Shown here piece after piece: positions 26,413 through 36,036 of a DNA stretch of 64,000 nucleotides (position 1 is the stretch's first letter; each line of letters starts with the position of its first letter). The notes beneath the pieces were generated by a model that was not told the origin of the DNA, searched no databases, and saw only the letters and a program-made list of their open reading frames with translations. The DNA is taken from positions 203,330-267,329 of the forward strand of contig NZ_FZOW01000009.1 in NCBI RefSeq assembly GCF_900188125.1, written 5' to 3'. Source of the stretch: Rhodococcoides kyotonense. Its GTDB lineage: Bacteria; Actinomycetota; Actinomycetes; Mycobacteriales; Mycobacteriaceae. Made by a program: the position numbers and the translations under genes.

Positions 26413-27009
26413 GAGGCAGTCACCTTCGAGTTGCGGCCGACGCCCCATGGGGCGGTCGGACCTCCGATGTTCTTGCGTTTCAAATACGTCCGCAGAACGT
26501 GCCCGAACCGATTCCGGCACGCCATGGGCACGCCGTGGGGTGCCATCCCTACCAAGGCTTGGTTCGACGTCTGCCATGGTCGACCGCTTGTGCGTACATT
26601 CACAACGGGAAGAAGCCGACTCGGCAATTGTGCCATCAGCCGAAGTGTCGGTCATCACACTGTTTGACGAACTCGGCATACTCCGCGAGTGACTCCGTCC
26701 CGCGACAGCATTTCGATAGTTGCTGGACCTCGGCATTCACAGGCACTGGGCCGCCCCTTGTCGATGTGGCAACGCTCACAGACGTTCTGTCTGAAAATAG
26801 AATGGTTAGACCAGAGTGTCAAGCGCGGTCCCGGCCGACGCCTGAAGCGCGAGCCATTGTGCCGCACGACACAGTATGCAATATTGGTCTAGCCAATTCT
26901 AGCTGCATGGTCGAACCAGCAGATTTAGGCACGTCCCCACAATTTCCGCGGTCGGCGAACACGACGCGACGGTCGTAGTCGATACACCGGCGACGCATGA
27001 GAGGCAGCA
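26413..27009. promoter_or_regulatory. 597-base divergent promoter region with three FadR-type sites
   Basis: No convincing gene. Three palindromes lie in the right part: TGGTTAGACCA (26803-26813), TTGGTCTAGCCAA (26884-26896) and TGGTCGAACCA (26908-26918). It separates the leftward aldehyde dehydrogenase from the rightward unknown-family operon at 27010 and marks the boundary between the two halves of the cluster. Confidence 0.6.
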
Positions 27010-28023
27010 ATGATCGTTCCAGCTGATTCGGACTTCCACCCCAGCGATCCCTCGATCACCAACTGGACCGAAACCATCGGCTTCTGGTTCGCGATTCCCG
27101 AGGAGTCCATTTACGGCAACGTCTATGTCTTGGCCAGACCCAATGTCGGAGCCACGATCTCATCGATCAACGTGGTGCAGGGAATCAATCGCCACCCGTT
27201 CACCGTCGACCTGACGGATCCGCAGATGCACGCTCCGTGCCCGGATTCGATGACCAAGTTCACGCTCACGAGCGGACTGACCGTCGATGTCGAAAAGCCA
27301 CCGACCGTGTACCGATTCGGATACGAGAACATCGCAGGGTCCTGCTCGTTCGACATGACCCTCGACGGCTCCATGCGAGCGTGGGATCCCAACGATCCTG
27401 CCGAGAACCCGTTGCTCGCTGCTTCGGAAGCACATTCCGACCTGGGTCTCGGTGACGCTTGGGCAGGCGGGCACCTTGACTTCGTCGGCCGCGTTCGGGG
27501 TCAGCTGACCCTGCGAGGCAAGTCGTATCGCATCGACTCGATGGGCGGAATCGACCGAAGTTGGGGTAGACGAACCGAACTCGGACAAGCTGCGATCTCC
27601 TACATTCACGTGCCGTTCGACGAGAACTACGGCGTCCACTTGGTGACCGGAATCGAATTGGTGCGAGGCGAGGTCGTCTACGGTCCACTCCGCTTCGGAT
27701 ACGTTCACGAGAACGGAGAAGTTTTCGGAATCGTGGACGCGAGTCTGCGTGGACAGCAGAATGCACTCGCGCCGTACACGAACGAGATCACGGTGACCGA
27801 CCAACGCGGCAAGACACATCGATTCAGGGGAACGGCTGTCGCAAGTGCACCCTGGTACACCTTCAGTCCGTCGTACGTGACGTTCCAGGCTCTCATGAAA
27901 TACGAGCACGAGGGACGTTTCGGTTACGGGCTCATGGCCGACACTTACGGCATCGAGTTTCTCGCCGATCGAACCTCACGCCACGGCGTCGAAACCACCT
28001 CATCGTTCGGCCCAGGAATCTGA
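27010..28023 (+). CDS. lipocalin-like (AttH/CrtC-like) family protein, divergent paralog
   Basis: A 337-residue beta-rich protein with no signal peptide, the most divergent of six paralogs in the window. Its GGIDRSWGRRTELGQ corresponds to the HRDHSWGRRDW motif of the others, with Arg in place of the motif's second His. Distant similarity to AttH/carotenoid 1,2-hydratase folds, in which a DxSWG-type segment is conserved, is from memory. A water-adding or isoprenoid-binding role is only a hypothesis. It heads an operon with an APH-type kinase and a small partner; the gap to the kinase is 22 bases. Confidence 0.75.
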   Translation: MIVPADSDFHPSDPSITNWTETIGFWFAIPEESIYGNVYVLARPNVGATISSINVVQGINRHPFTVDLTDPQMHAPCPDSMTKFTLTSGLTVDVEKPPTVYRFGYENIAGSCSFDMTLDGSMRAWDPNDPAENPLLAASEAHSDLGLGDAWAGGHLDFVGRVRGQLTLRGKSYRIDSMGGIDRSWGRRTELGQAAISYIHVPFDENYGVHLVTGIELVRGEVVYGPLRFGYVHENGEVFGIVDASLRGQQNALAPYTNEITVTDQRGKTHRFRGTAVASAPWYTFSPSYVTFQALMKYEHEGRFGYGLMADTYGIEFLADRTSRHGVETTSSFGPGI

Positions 28024-28045
28024 CGACTTCGCGTAAGGAAATCCT

Positions 28046-29236
28046 TTGACACACACTCTGATCGAGGACATATCGTCTCTGATGCTCGACGAAGTTCGGC
28101 GACGGTTCCCGACCGATCCAGCAGGACAGAAGGCAATCGACCGCAAATACCACCGCCGTCGGGGACCGATTTGGGAACCCATCCCCCTCGAGGTGCTGAG
28201 CGCCTCGGTCGACAAGTTGCTCCGATCGAAGCTCGACCACGACTTCGAGATTCACGACCCACGGTGGTTGACCGGGGGCGCGTCAAAGATTCAGATGTTC
28301 TTCGAACTCGTCGTAGATGGCCGCGAGCCTCAGCGTCTTCTGCTCAGGATGGACCCACCAGAGTCGCTCAATGCGACGAACAAATCGAGTGAATTCGGGA
28401 TCCTTCGCAGATTGGCCGGGTCAGTCGCCGCTCCCGAGGCATTGTGGGTCGACGAGGAAGCCGAGCATCTTCCCGAGCCGGGGCTCGTGTGCAGCTTCGT
28501 ACACGGGGTGACCAAACCGACCACAGCAAGCACCGGACAAGTGACCGGACTCGGAACCAACTTCGGTCCAGAACTCCGACCCCTGCTGGGCGAGCAACTG
28601 GTGCGTAACCTGGCGACGCTGCACACGATCGATACATCCGACTGGATCTCCGACGAACTGCCCGGCGCAGCTATCGGTTCCACCGATCTGGCACAGTGGC
28701 GGCTCAACTTCGAACGTCAGCTGTGGTCACTCGACCGGCTCGACTCCTCGCCGATCATGGAATTGGCCGCTCACTGGCTTGCGCGCAATCTGCCCACTCT
28801 CGATCGGCTGAGCGTCGTCCACGGCGACTACCGCAGTGGAAACTTCCTCTTCGACGAAGAGACCGCACAGATTACGGCGTGGCTCGATTGGGAGTCCGGG
28901 CACCTCGGCGACCGTCACATGGATCTCGCGTACTGCTCACAGGATCTGTTCGGCCACTACGACGAGGCTGGATCGACTTTTCTGGTGTCAGGTCTAGTAC
29001 CACGCGAGGAGTTCTTCGATCGCTACGAGCAGGCCTCCGGCTTGTCGGTGGATCCCGATCGACTGCGTTGGTACTCCATCCTGTGCGGCTTCTCCGCGAC
29101 GGTCAAGACGCTGGCCACGTCGATGCGCATCGCTCAACTCGGCCGGTCGCATCAAGACGTGCTCCTGGCACGGCTGGAAGGCACGGTGCCGATTCTTCTG
29201 GGCCAACTGGGTCGCCAACTCGAGAAAGTGATCTGA
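28046..29236 (+). CDS. APH-family kinase (copy A), paired with a small partner
   Basis: A 396-residue aminoglycoside-phosphotransferase-fold kinase. VVHGDYRSGNFLFDEE is the catalytic loop (HGDxxxxN) and AWLDWESGHLGDRHMDLAY the metal-binding segment. The extra N-terminal region (about 80 residues) is shared with the paralog at 38600. The start is TTG at 28046, supported by AAGGA six bases upstream and no nearby ATG. Like LvaA of levulinate catabolism it may phosphorylate a hydroxylated acyl or alcohol intermediate to make a leaving group (inference). The next gene begins two bases after its stop. Confidence 0.85.
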   Translation: MTHTLIEDISSLMLDEVRRRFPTDPAGQKAIDRKYHRRRGPIWEPIPLEVLSASVDKLLRSKLDHDFEIHDPRWLTGGASKIQMFFELVVDGREPQRLLLRMDPPESLNATNKSSEFGILRRLAGSVAAPEALWVDEEAEHLPEPGLVCSFVHGVTKPTTASTGQVTGLGTNFGPELRPLLGEQLVRNLATLHTIDTSDWISDELPGAAIGSTDLAQWRLNFERQLWSLDRLDSSPIMELAAHWLARNLPTLDRLSVVHGDYRSGNFLFDEETAQITAWLDWESGHLGDRHMDLAYCSQDLFGHYDEAGSTFLVSGLVPREEFFDRYEQASGLSVDPDRLRWYSILCGFSATVKTLATSMRIAQLGRSHQDVLLARLEGTVPILLGQLGRQLEKVI

Positions 29237-29238
29237 CG

Positions 29239-29766
29239 ATGGATTTCACTGCTGTCACTCTCGGCGCAGCCGCCAAAGCATTGCGGGACACTGTCATTCC
29301 GGCCGCTGTTGCCAGCGGCCAAGCACAGGCCGCGGAGCAAGCGATGCTCGTCATGGATGCAATCCTCTTCGCACGGGATCGTGTGGATCTGGTAGCGGCT
29401 AGAAGGCGGTACGAGGTCGTGTCCACAACCGAAGCGATCGAAATCCTCTCTGCCGATCCCGATGTAGCGTCCCTGACGTTCGACGAGAATCTCGACGACA
29501 TCGTAAGAGCGTCGAAGAAGCTCACTGGTGATGCGTCGGCGACAGCGACGTCGTACTCCGAAATGAGCTACCGGCTCGGGCGAACTCTCGACGCCATCTG
29601 TGAAGCTGCGGACACATTGGAACCCGATGCGCGACGGCGCATCGAATCTGCAGTACTGCAACATGGAATGCGCAGAATCGAATTGGATCGTTCGTGGCTG
29701 ATACCTCTCGGCTTCGATCCACAACCGTCCACTGTCGTTCCCATGGAGTCACTGCTCGAGCGTTGA
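29239..29766 (+). CDS. small protein of unknown function, kinase partner (copy A)
   Basis: A 175-residue, mostly helical protein without signal peptide or membrane segment. It is not a known family to me. A homolog follows the second APH-type kinase (39769), with shared features such as the N-terminal IRALTDTVLPQL-like helix (here ALRDTVIPAAV) and a C-terminal RRxxxxRxxLxxxGxxP/D segment. The repeated kinase/partner order suggests a two-subunit enzyme, as LvaAB in levulinate catabolism. It ends one base from the convergent regulator. Confidence 0.8.
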   Translation: MDFTAVTLGAAAKALRDTVIPAAVASGQAQAAEQAMLVMDAILFARDRVDLVAARRRYEVVSTTEAIEILSADPDVASLTFDENLDDIVRASKKLTGDASATATSYSEMSYRLGRTLDAICEAADTLEPDARRRIESAVLQHGMRRIELDRSWLIPLGFDPQPSTVVPMESLLER

Positions 29767-29767
29767 G

Positions 29768-31111
29768 CTATCGGTCGACGAGGTCCAGCGCTCGACGCAG
29801 CAGCTCTGGACCTCTCCAAACGGGCAGGCGCACATGTGTCTCGAAGCCGTGGTCGACCGAGAACGACGGTCCGTCGGCCACACGAATACCACGAGTCTGC
29901 GCCTTCATCGCGAATTCGATTGCGTCGGAACCGATATCGACCCACAAGCCGCTGCCGCCCGACGGCCGCTCCCATACCCACTCGGGTCGGACCTCCTTCA
30001 CGACCTCGATGGTGTTGTCGAGTTGTTCGAGCAGCAGCTGACGTCGTTCGGCTGCTGCTTGTTCCGCGTTCTGGAGAACTTCGACGGCCAGAAACTGGTC
30101 GACCACCGAGGTGGTGATGTCGATGGCCTGCTTCACGTCGGTGAGACGGTTGATCATCTGCGGATCGCTGCGCACCCACCCGACTCTGAGCCCACCCCAG
30201 AAGAGTTTGGACGCGGTTCCGATGGTCAGCAGCCTGCTCGGGTCGACGAGGCCGTGCAGGCCGGTGTTCTGGTGCTTGGGGTCGTAGACGAGTTCGGCAG
30301 CACTTCGATCGTCGACGACGACGTGGCCACGCTGCTCGGCGTACGACGCGAGACGGTGCAGAGCGTCGGCGGTCGGAATCCTGCCGGTCGGGCTGTGTAC
30401 CGATGACTGGCAGTAGAGCAAGGATGCCATGGGCATCGCGGCGAAGTTCGGGTCCGAAGCCGGGTATCCAACCACTCTCAGGTGGTGTCGGATACCGTCG
30501 AGAACGGCCAGTGCTCCCCGGTAGGTGGGATCGTCGACCAGAACGCCGTCGCCGGGTTCTGTCAGTGCGAACGTCGCTAGCCACAGGGCTTGTTGAGCAC
30601 CCGCCGTCACCAGGATCTGATCGGGCGTCGTCGGGATTCCCGTGGCGGACAGATGCCGAGCTATCGCGGAGCGCAACACGGGAATTCCGAACGGGAAATG
30701 TCCGTCGGTCTCGAGATACGGACGCAGTGCGCTCTGGGTCAGATGACCCAGAGCGGCTCCGATTTCGGAACTGGCGGGGAGGGATTGGGTCGAGAGGTCG
30801 ACCGCAGCCGCCAACAGGGTCTGCGGTTCGCTGGGCCGCAGGCTCCGACGGTTGCCCGACGCTACCGTCGAGCCTCGTCCGACCTCCGCGTTGATGTATC
30901 CCCGCCCGACGAGGATCTCGTACGCAGTCGTCACTGTGCCGCGGGCGATGTCGAGAGCCTCGGCGAGCGACCGCTGTGCAGGCAGCCGCGTTCCGCTCGG
31001 CAGTTGCTGCGATTCGACCAGATGCGCCAGCGCCGTCGCCAGACCGATGCTCAGCGTGCCGTCCGCAACCCGCCACTCACCCAGCAGCTCGGCCAGTTCC
31101 TCTGCGGACAT
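29768..31111 (-). CDS. MocR-type regulator (GntR HTH + aminotransferase-like domain)
   Basis: A 447-residue protein. The winged HTH is near residues 20-80 (LPAQRSLAEALDIARGTVTTAYEILVGRGYI). A class I aminotransferase fold follows, with the PLP-binding lysine in GTASKLFWGGLRVGWVR and the Asp/Tyr region VLVDDPTYRGAL. MocR proteins sense PLP or amino compounds and control nearby genes. ATG 31111 is the first good start; the open frame goes further but has no start with a ribosome site. It lies downstream of the 34346-31198 gene run on the same strand. Confidence 0.85.
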   Translation of the reverse strand: MSAEELAELLGEWRVADGTLSIGLATALAHLVESQQLPSGTRLPAQRSLAEALDIARGTVTTAYEILVGRGYINAEVGRGSTVASGNRRSLRPSEPQTLLAAAVDLSTQSLPASSEIGAALGHLTQSALRPYLETDGHFPFGIPVLRSAIARHLSATGIPTTPDQILVTAGAQQALWLATFALTEPGDGVLVDDPTYRGALAVLDGIRHHLRVVGYPASDPNFAAMPMASLLYCQSSVHSPTGRIPTADALHRLASYAEQRGHVVVDDRSAAELVYDPKHQNTGLHGLVDPSRLLTIGTASKLFWGGLRVGWVRSDPQMINRLTDVKQAIDITTSVVDQFLAVEVLQNAEQAAAERRQLLLEQLDNTIEVVKEVRPEWVWERPSGGSGLWVDIGSDAIEFAMKAQTRGIRVADGPSFSVDHGFETHVRLPVWRGPELLRRALDLVDR

Positions 31112-31197
31112 GTCACGACGGTAGAACGTCGCACGGACAACGTTGCCACCGGGGGGTGAGCAATCGACACGGCCGTCCTCGCGCTCGAATATATCGC

Positions 31198-32112
31198 TTA
31201 CCGGCCCGATCCGAGATGACGATCGAAATAGTCCGGCTCCCAAGACATGTCGACGTACGCATGCGCCGGTTTGCCATCGACAACAGCCTTCATGGCCGTG
31301 TCCCGAAGCGTGAGGCGTGGGTTGACGTCCCAGACGAAGTGCGGGCCGCCATCGGTGAACTGCACGTCCACGCGACGATCGAGCCCGTCGACCCATGTTG
31401 CATCGATGTCGCGATGCAACATTTCCTCGTCCAACTCGTACGCGAGGTCGAGTGTGCCCACCGGCGCGAGGACGTCGTCTCTCAGGATGTATCCGCGGAG
31501 ATGTCTGGTGCCGAACGCGAACAGTTCGACTGCGTGCACCGCGTCACCGTCGTCGGTCAATGCATTGATCCATTTCATGTGGTGCATCGCACCCCAATCC
31601 CGTTCGCCCCAGGAGTGGTCGCGCTGACACACGGTGTCGAAGGTGAGGTCGACGCCGTCGATTCTCAGCACACCCGAGGCTCTGCCGCTCTGTTCGAGTC
31701 GGTCGTCGGCGAAGAACGACGGACAGCCCTGGGGATGCGTGCCGTAGCGATACGGCTCGTGGAACCCTCGGAATTCCAGATCGATGGATACTCGTTCACC
31801 GAAAAAGCAAACGCGAGAATCCATTCCGTCGGAATCGATCGACATCCGCATGGGCCCGACACGGTAGTCGTCGAAACCGGCATCCACCGCGACCTCGATA
31901 CCGTCGACCTTCTCGAAGATCTGCTCCCCTACACCGTGTCCGAACACCGTAAGGGCAGCGCCTGCGATCCCGTGCGCGTCCACCCAGGTGTAGGCGAACG
32001 CGGTCACGTCCTCGCGAACAGAGGGCACCACCCACACCACGGACTCACGATGCTTCGGACGAGTGACGTCGAGGACGTTCCGAGATTCCCGAAATCTCTG
32101 CGCCTGCTCCAT
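31198..32112 (-). CDS. lipocalin-like (AttH/CrtC-like) family paralog
   Basis: A 304-residue cytoplasmic protein, probably two beta-barrel halves. The central motif QRDHSWGERDWGAMHHMKW is the hallmark of the paralog family, preceded by GCPSFFADDRLEQSGR, which corresponds to GCPxxxAxNRxEQSG in the others. ATG 32112 starts two bases after the stop of the next paralog upstream, so the two are translated together and may form a heterodimer. Function unknown; a hydratase/isomerase or lipid-binding role is suggested only by fold-level resemblance. Confidence 0.8.
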   Translation of the reverse strand: MEQAQRFRESRNVLDVTRPKHRESVVWVVPSVREDVTAFAYTWVDAHGIAGAALTVFGHGVGEQIFEKVDGIEVAVDAGFDDYRVGPMRMSIDSDGMDSRVCFFGERVSIDLEFRGFHEPYRYGTHPQGCPSFFADDRLEQSGRASGVLRIDGVDLTFDTVCQRDHSWGERDWGAMHHMKWINALTDDGDAVHAVELFAFGTRHLRGYILRDDVLAPVGTLDLAYELDEEMLHRDIDATWVDGLDRRVDVQFTDGGPHFVWDVNPRLTLRDTAMKAVVDGKPAHAYVDMSWEPDYFDRHLGSGR

Positions 32113-32114
32113 GA

Positions 32115-33008
32115 TCACCGCGCCAGCAGATGGTCGAGATAGGAACGGGGCCAGGTGTATTCGACGTAGGCCTGTACGTACTCTCCCCCGAGGGTGCCGG
32201 TGAACATCGTGTCGGTGAAGTTGAAGGTCGGACTGACGTCCCACCGTGCCAGAGTGTGTCGCCGATCGAGGTCGAGCGACGTGGTGCGACCTGCCTCGTC
32301 CGTCAGTTCGAACTCCACCACGTCCTGGACGAAGTCGTCGCCGTACTTCGTTCGCGCGGAAGCGTCGACGATCGGTGACTGCACGCCGCCCGAAAAGACG
32401 TATCCGTTGACGTCCAGTTCACCCTCGGCCATCGTCCACATGACGTTCGCCGATACCCCGTTGCCCGACGCCGCAATCCATTTGTAGTGATGTATCGCGT
32501 CCCAGTCTCGAGTGCCCCAGGACTGGTCGCGGTGACCTGGTCCGTCGAAGTCGTACACGGTGCCGTTCCAGGTGAGCCGACCGGAGATGCGTCCGCTCTG
32601 TTCGTAGCGGTTGCGGGCCAGGTAGCTGGGTGTACCGGTCGTATTCGAGTCGTAGTCGAATGCAGGATGGAATCCTTCGAACTCGAACTGCACCGACAGA
32701 TCTGTCGATTCGAAACTCGCTTTCGCCCCCATCAGCGGCTCGCCGACGCGCAGCCCGGCACCATCGAGATCCCAGTGATCGAAATTCTGCCCGCCTACCG
32801 CGATACCGTCCTTGTGATCGAAGAACACAGGGTCAGGACCCGTTCCGTGGAGGACGAAAGCGCGGCCACCCTCGTCACGTTCGTTCACCCAGGTGTACCA
32901 GTGCCCCATGAGCCCGTGCTCGGGCATGATCAGGCAGTACGCGACGCTTTCCCGCGCGAACGGCCCCTCGATGGTGTGCCTCAGATGGTCGTGAGCGTGC
33001 AGAGCCAT
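32115..33008 (-). CDS. lipocalin-like (AttH/CrtC-like) family paralog
   Basis: A 297-residue protein of the same family: GHRDQSWGTRDWDAIHHYKW (Gln for the second His) and YLARNRYEQSGR. It is most similar to the protein at 44346 (shared ARESVAYCLI N-terminus and AYVEYTWPRSYLDHLL C-terminus), which suggests paired operons of common origin. It begins with a good GAAAGGAA site, 24 bases after the unknown-family gene at 33033. Function unknown. Confidence 0.82.
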   Translation of the reverse strand: MALHAHDHLRHTIEGPFARESVAYCLIMPEHGLMGHWYTWVNERDEGGRAFVLHGTGPDPVFFDHKDGIAVGGQNFDHWDLDGAGLRVGEPLMGAKASFESTDLSVQFEFEGFHPAFDYDSNTTGTPSYLARNRYEQSGRISGRLTWNGTVYDFDGPGHRDQSWGTRDWDAIHHYKWIAASGNGVSANVMWTMAEGELDVNGYVFSGGVQSPIVDASARTKYGDDFVQDVVEFELTDEAGRTTSLDLDRRHTLARWDVSPTFNFTDTMFTGTLGGEYVQAYVEYTWPRSYLDHLLAR

Positions 33009-33032
33009 GATGTTTCCTTTCGATTGCGGTTC

Positions 33033-34346
33033 TCACCAGGTCGAACTGTGTCCGACCGGAACGAAGGCCTCGCCGAGAATGAATGCCGGCGGCAGCAGGT
33101 CCTGTGCCTGGCCGTTGGTCAGGGGGTAGTACGCCTGGGACGTCAACGGATGCAGTTCGTCGAACTGCTCGTCTCGTACGAACGAATCCCACAGTCCAAG
33201 CGGACGAGCGAAGGGCGCCATCATCTCTCGCGTATAGACCAGAACACCAGCCATGATGCGGTCCCGCCTGCTCATGCCGGAAATCCGCTTGTACAGCGTC
33301 GACACACCGCGCTGCGATTTCTGCAAGATGTCCTGCTGCTCAGCGGCATCGATGAGAGTGAATTCCTTGCTGTCCCAACGGTCTCGACGGTAGACCGAAA
33401 AATGAGTGAGCGCACCCCAGTAGTCCGCCGAGTCTGCGGTGAAGGTGGTGCCGATATCGTTGATGTTGAATTCCGGTGCCGACTTGTCGAAGATCATCGC
33501 CTGGGTGATGCAGTACGGCAGGGTGCCTGCGGCGTCGTCGATCCAGGGATACAGAGGCTCGCGCAGGTAGTGATCGCGTACCAGCATCACGCTGCCGTCG
33601 GGCAGTTCGTACGGTCCACTCGTGTTGGTAGCCGAACGCGTGTCGAACATCAGTAGGAACCCGAAAACCTCTGTGCTGGCGTTCAATTTGCGACAGAATG
33701 CCCGGTGTTCTTCGTCCTCGACGGCGATGCGCTCTTCGTAGAAGCGATCGATCCAGGACTGATCCAGAACGTGCGGCTTGTAATTGCGCCCCGAGATGTA
33801 TCCGCGCCCGGAACCGTAGACACCGTGTTGAATTCGACGCTGGAATTGAATCGCCGAGTTCAGTTCGTGCAGACCGTCGTACGCGTTCTGCATCCCGAGC
33901 GAGATCAGGATTCCTCGGCCCATGAGCGAGCAGACGTTGACCCATGCCCTGGTGTTGTTGAGTTTGTTCGCCGGCTCCGACGCGCACGTGCGCGCCAGTT
34001 CGACGAGCCCCTGCGCTCCGCCTGCAGCCTCGGTGACGCGGTCGTAGAGGTGTGGAAACTTGAGCCACTGTTGTACGAACGAGACGGTCTCGTATTCCTG
34101 GCGGGGAATGAGACCCGATTCGCCCTCGGTGGAACGACGCGCGAGCAGATCCCAGAGGTTCCACCCCGTGTACGTCAGGAAGTCGTCGATCTCTTCCACC
34201 GAAAGTCTGTTGCGAGAGACATTCTGGTCGGTGGTATCGACGATCGACGTCTTGAGTGTGTCGACGATGCTGCGGTCTCCTGCGCTACCGAGTGAGTGTT
34301 CACCCCGGTAATGCTCCAGCATCTTGACGAAGTCGATTTCGGTCAT
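33033..34346 (-). CDS. unknown-family protein, EGESGLIPRQEYE paralog 1
   Basis: A 437-residue soluble protein I cannot assign to a known enzyme family. It shares its whole length with two others here (51241, C-terminal part; 53981): WNLWDLLARRSTEGESGLIP, the motif RQEYETVSFVQQW, FNASTEVFGF-like and GPYELPDGSVMLVRDHYL. One paralog is fused to a phosphohistidine swivel domain, so this family may be the acceptor or substrate-binding part of a phosphotransfer enzyme (inference). ATG 34346 is chosen; the open frame above lacks homology. Two lipocalin-like paralogs follow it. Confidence 0.82.
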   Translation of the reverse strand: MTEIDFVKMLEHYRGEHSLGSAGDRSIVDTLKTSIVDTTDQNVSRNRLSVEEIDDFLTYTGWNLWDLLARRSTEGESGLIPRQEYETVSFVQQWLKFPHLYDRVTEAAGGAQGLVELARTCASEPANKLNNTRAWVNVCSLMGRGILISLGMQNAYDGLHELNSAIQFQRRIQHGVYGSGRGYISGRNYKPHVLDQSWIDRFYEERIAVEDEEHRAFCRKLNASTEVFGFLLMFDTRSATNTSGPYELPDGSVMLVRDHYLREPLYPWIDDAAGTLPYCITQAMIFDKSAPEFNINDIGTTFTADSADYWGALTHFSVYRRDRWDSKEFTLIDAAEQQDILQKSQRGVSTLYKRISGMSRRDRIMAGVLVYTREMMAPFARPLGLWDSFVRDEQFDELHPLTSQAYYPLTNGQAQDLLPPAFILGEAFVPVGHSSTW

Positions 34347-34512
34347 CGCGTGCTCCGTTCTGGTACTGCGTCGTATTCCGGCACAGTCGGTTTCGAGTGT
34401 CCACGGCCGCTCGCCTTCGATACTTTCAGTCGGGGAACTCCGACGGAACACCGATCACAGCGGGCGATGGAGTTGTCTACATTCGATGGAGGTCGGGCCA
34501 TACGGTGTGGTC

Positions 34513-36036
34513 TCACGTGACCGCTGCGGTGATCGCGGACACCGAGATCTCGTTCTTCTCCAGGATCGCGGCGACCTCACCATGAAGCAGGCAGACCACC
34601 CGATCGCACAGTGCAACCAACTCGTCGGGATCGGTACTGGCCACGATCACACACTTGTCGACGGCGACGTCAGTGATGGCCTTCCACAGCGCCTCGCGGG
34701 CGTGAATGTCGACTCCCACCGTCGGCTCGTCCAGGACGAGAACGTCGACGTCTGCGGCAATGAGGCGACCGACGAGCGCACGCTGTTGATTGCCGCCCGA
34801 CAGCGAGGACATCACCGCTTCGCTTCCGGCCTCGACCTTCAGTCGATCTGTGACTGAATCACATTCGGCCTTCTCTCTGCGTTTGGAGATGATCCCCCAC
34901 CGTGACAGCCTCGCGGTTGCAGCCAGTGCGACGTTCTCACGCACGGTCATCTCGGTCATCGCCGCCGCGGTTCGGTCACCTGCGAGGTAGCCGACTCCGA
35001 GGGCGAGAGCGTCCGCCGGAGTCTTCAATCGAACTTGCCTGCCGTCGATCCGAACGACGCCCGACCGCGGCGCGGTGCTTCCTGCCAGCACCGAGACCAA
35101 CTCGACGACGCCGGAGCCCAACAATCCGGTGATGCCGGTGACCGAACCGGATCGCGCCGTGACGGTCACATTCCTCAGTCTCGTGCCACAGACATCGTCC
35201 AGATGTATCGACTCTCGGTCCCCGCTGCGGTACGCCGTCGGTGCGTGCATGCTCTCGACACTGCCGTCCGTATTCGCTTTCGACACTCCCAGCACGAGCC
35301 TGACCAACTCGGCTTTCGCGACGTCGGACCCGACCAGGGTTTCGACCGTCCGCCCCTCGCGCACACCCGTGACCCGATCACAGAGTTCGGCCACCTCGGT
35401 CAGGTGGTGCGAGATGTACACGACGGTGACACCCGCGGCCGCCAGTCGGCGAACCGTCCCGGTCACCATGTCGGCTTCGTTCGCTTCCAGGCCTGCGGTC
35501 GGCTCGTCGAGGATCAGCAGACGTGCGTCGCGCTCGGCGGCGGCACGAGCGAGCATCAGCAACCTCTTGTGCACGGTGGCGAGGTCACCTGCCCTCGTGT
35601 CGAGAGCGAGCTCGAGGCCCACCATCTCGAGCGCCGCCGATGCGCGCGCTCGTGCCTGCTTGCGCATCCTGAAACCGAGCCGAGTCGGCTCGGAGCCGAG
35701 CACGATGTTGTCGACGAGGTTGCTGTCCGGGATCAAGGAGATCTCCTGAGGCATCAACACCAACCGATGTTGCTGCGCGACAGACGGACTGCGCAGGATC
35801 GTCTCGGTACCGTCGATCCTCATCACTCCGGTGTCGGGCCGCTCGATTCCGGCGAGTATCTTCACGAGCGTCGACTTCCCTGCTCCGTTCGGCCCGACGA
35901 GGCCGTGCACTGTGCCCGCTCCAATGGTCAGATTCGCCTCACGCAGTGCGTGCACGCCGCCGTAGTTCTTGGAGATTCCGGACACCTCCAACCACGGCAC
36001 GTCCGTACGCTGCGTCTCCGAGACTCGGACGCTCAC
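34513..36036 (-). CDS. ABC transporter ATP-binding protein, sugar-importer type (two ATPase domains)
   Basis: A 507-residue fused double ATPase. Domain 1 has Walker A GPNGAGKST and Walker B LLILDEPTAGL with a degenerate signature. Domain 2 has a degenerate Walker A (GLLGSGVVEL), signature LSGGNQQRALVGRLIA and LVLDEPTVGVD. This asymmetry is normal for the RbsA/MglA class. It powers import with the permease and binding protein upstream. GTG 36036 overlaps the permease stop (GTGA) and has GGAGG upstream. Confidence 0.93.
   Translation of the reverse strand: MSVRVSETQRTDVPWLEVSGISKNYGGVHALREANLTIGAGTVHGLVGPNGAGKSTLVKILAGIERPDTGVMRIDGTETILRSPSVAQQHRLVLMPQEISLIPDSNLVDNIVLGSEPTRLGFRMRKQARARASAALEMVGLELALDTRAGDLATVHKRLLMLARAAAERDARLLILDEPTAGLEANEADMVTGTVRRLAAAGVTVVYISHHLTEVAELCDRVTGVREGRTVETLVGSDVAKAELVRLVLGVSKANTDGSVESMHAPTAYRSGDRESIHLDDVCGTRLRNVTVTARSGSVTGITGLLGSGVVELVSVLAGSTAPRSGVVRIDGRQVRLKTPADALALGVGYLAGDRTAAAMTEMTVRENVALAATARLSRWGIISKRREKAECDSVTDRLKVEAGSEAVMSSLSGGNQQRALVGRLIAADVDVLVLDEPTVGVDIHAREALWKAITDVAVDKCVIVASTDPDELVALCDRVVCLLHGEVAAILEKNEISVSAITAAVT

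Noticed and set aside
24952..26667. A 571-codon plus-strand frame
   Set aside because: Exactly antisense to the aldehyde dehydrogenase; no domain.
27010..28023. A signal peptide on the lipocalin-like proteins, suggesting export
   Set aside because: The N-termini are polar and charged with no hydrophobic core; all six look cytoplasmic.
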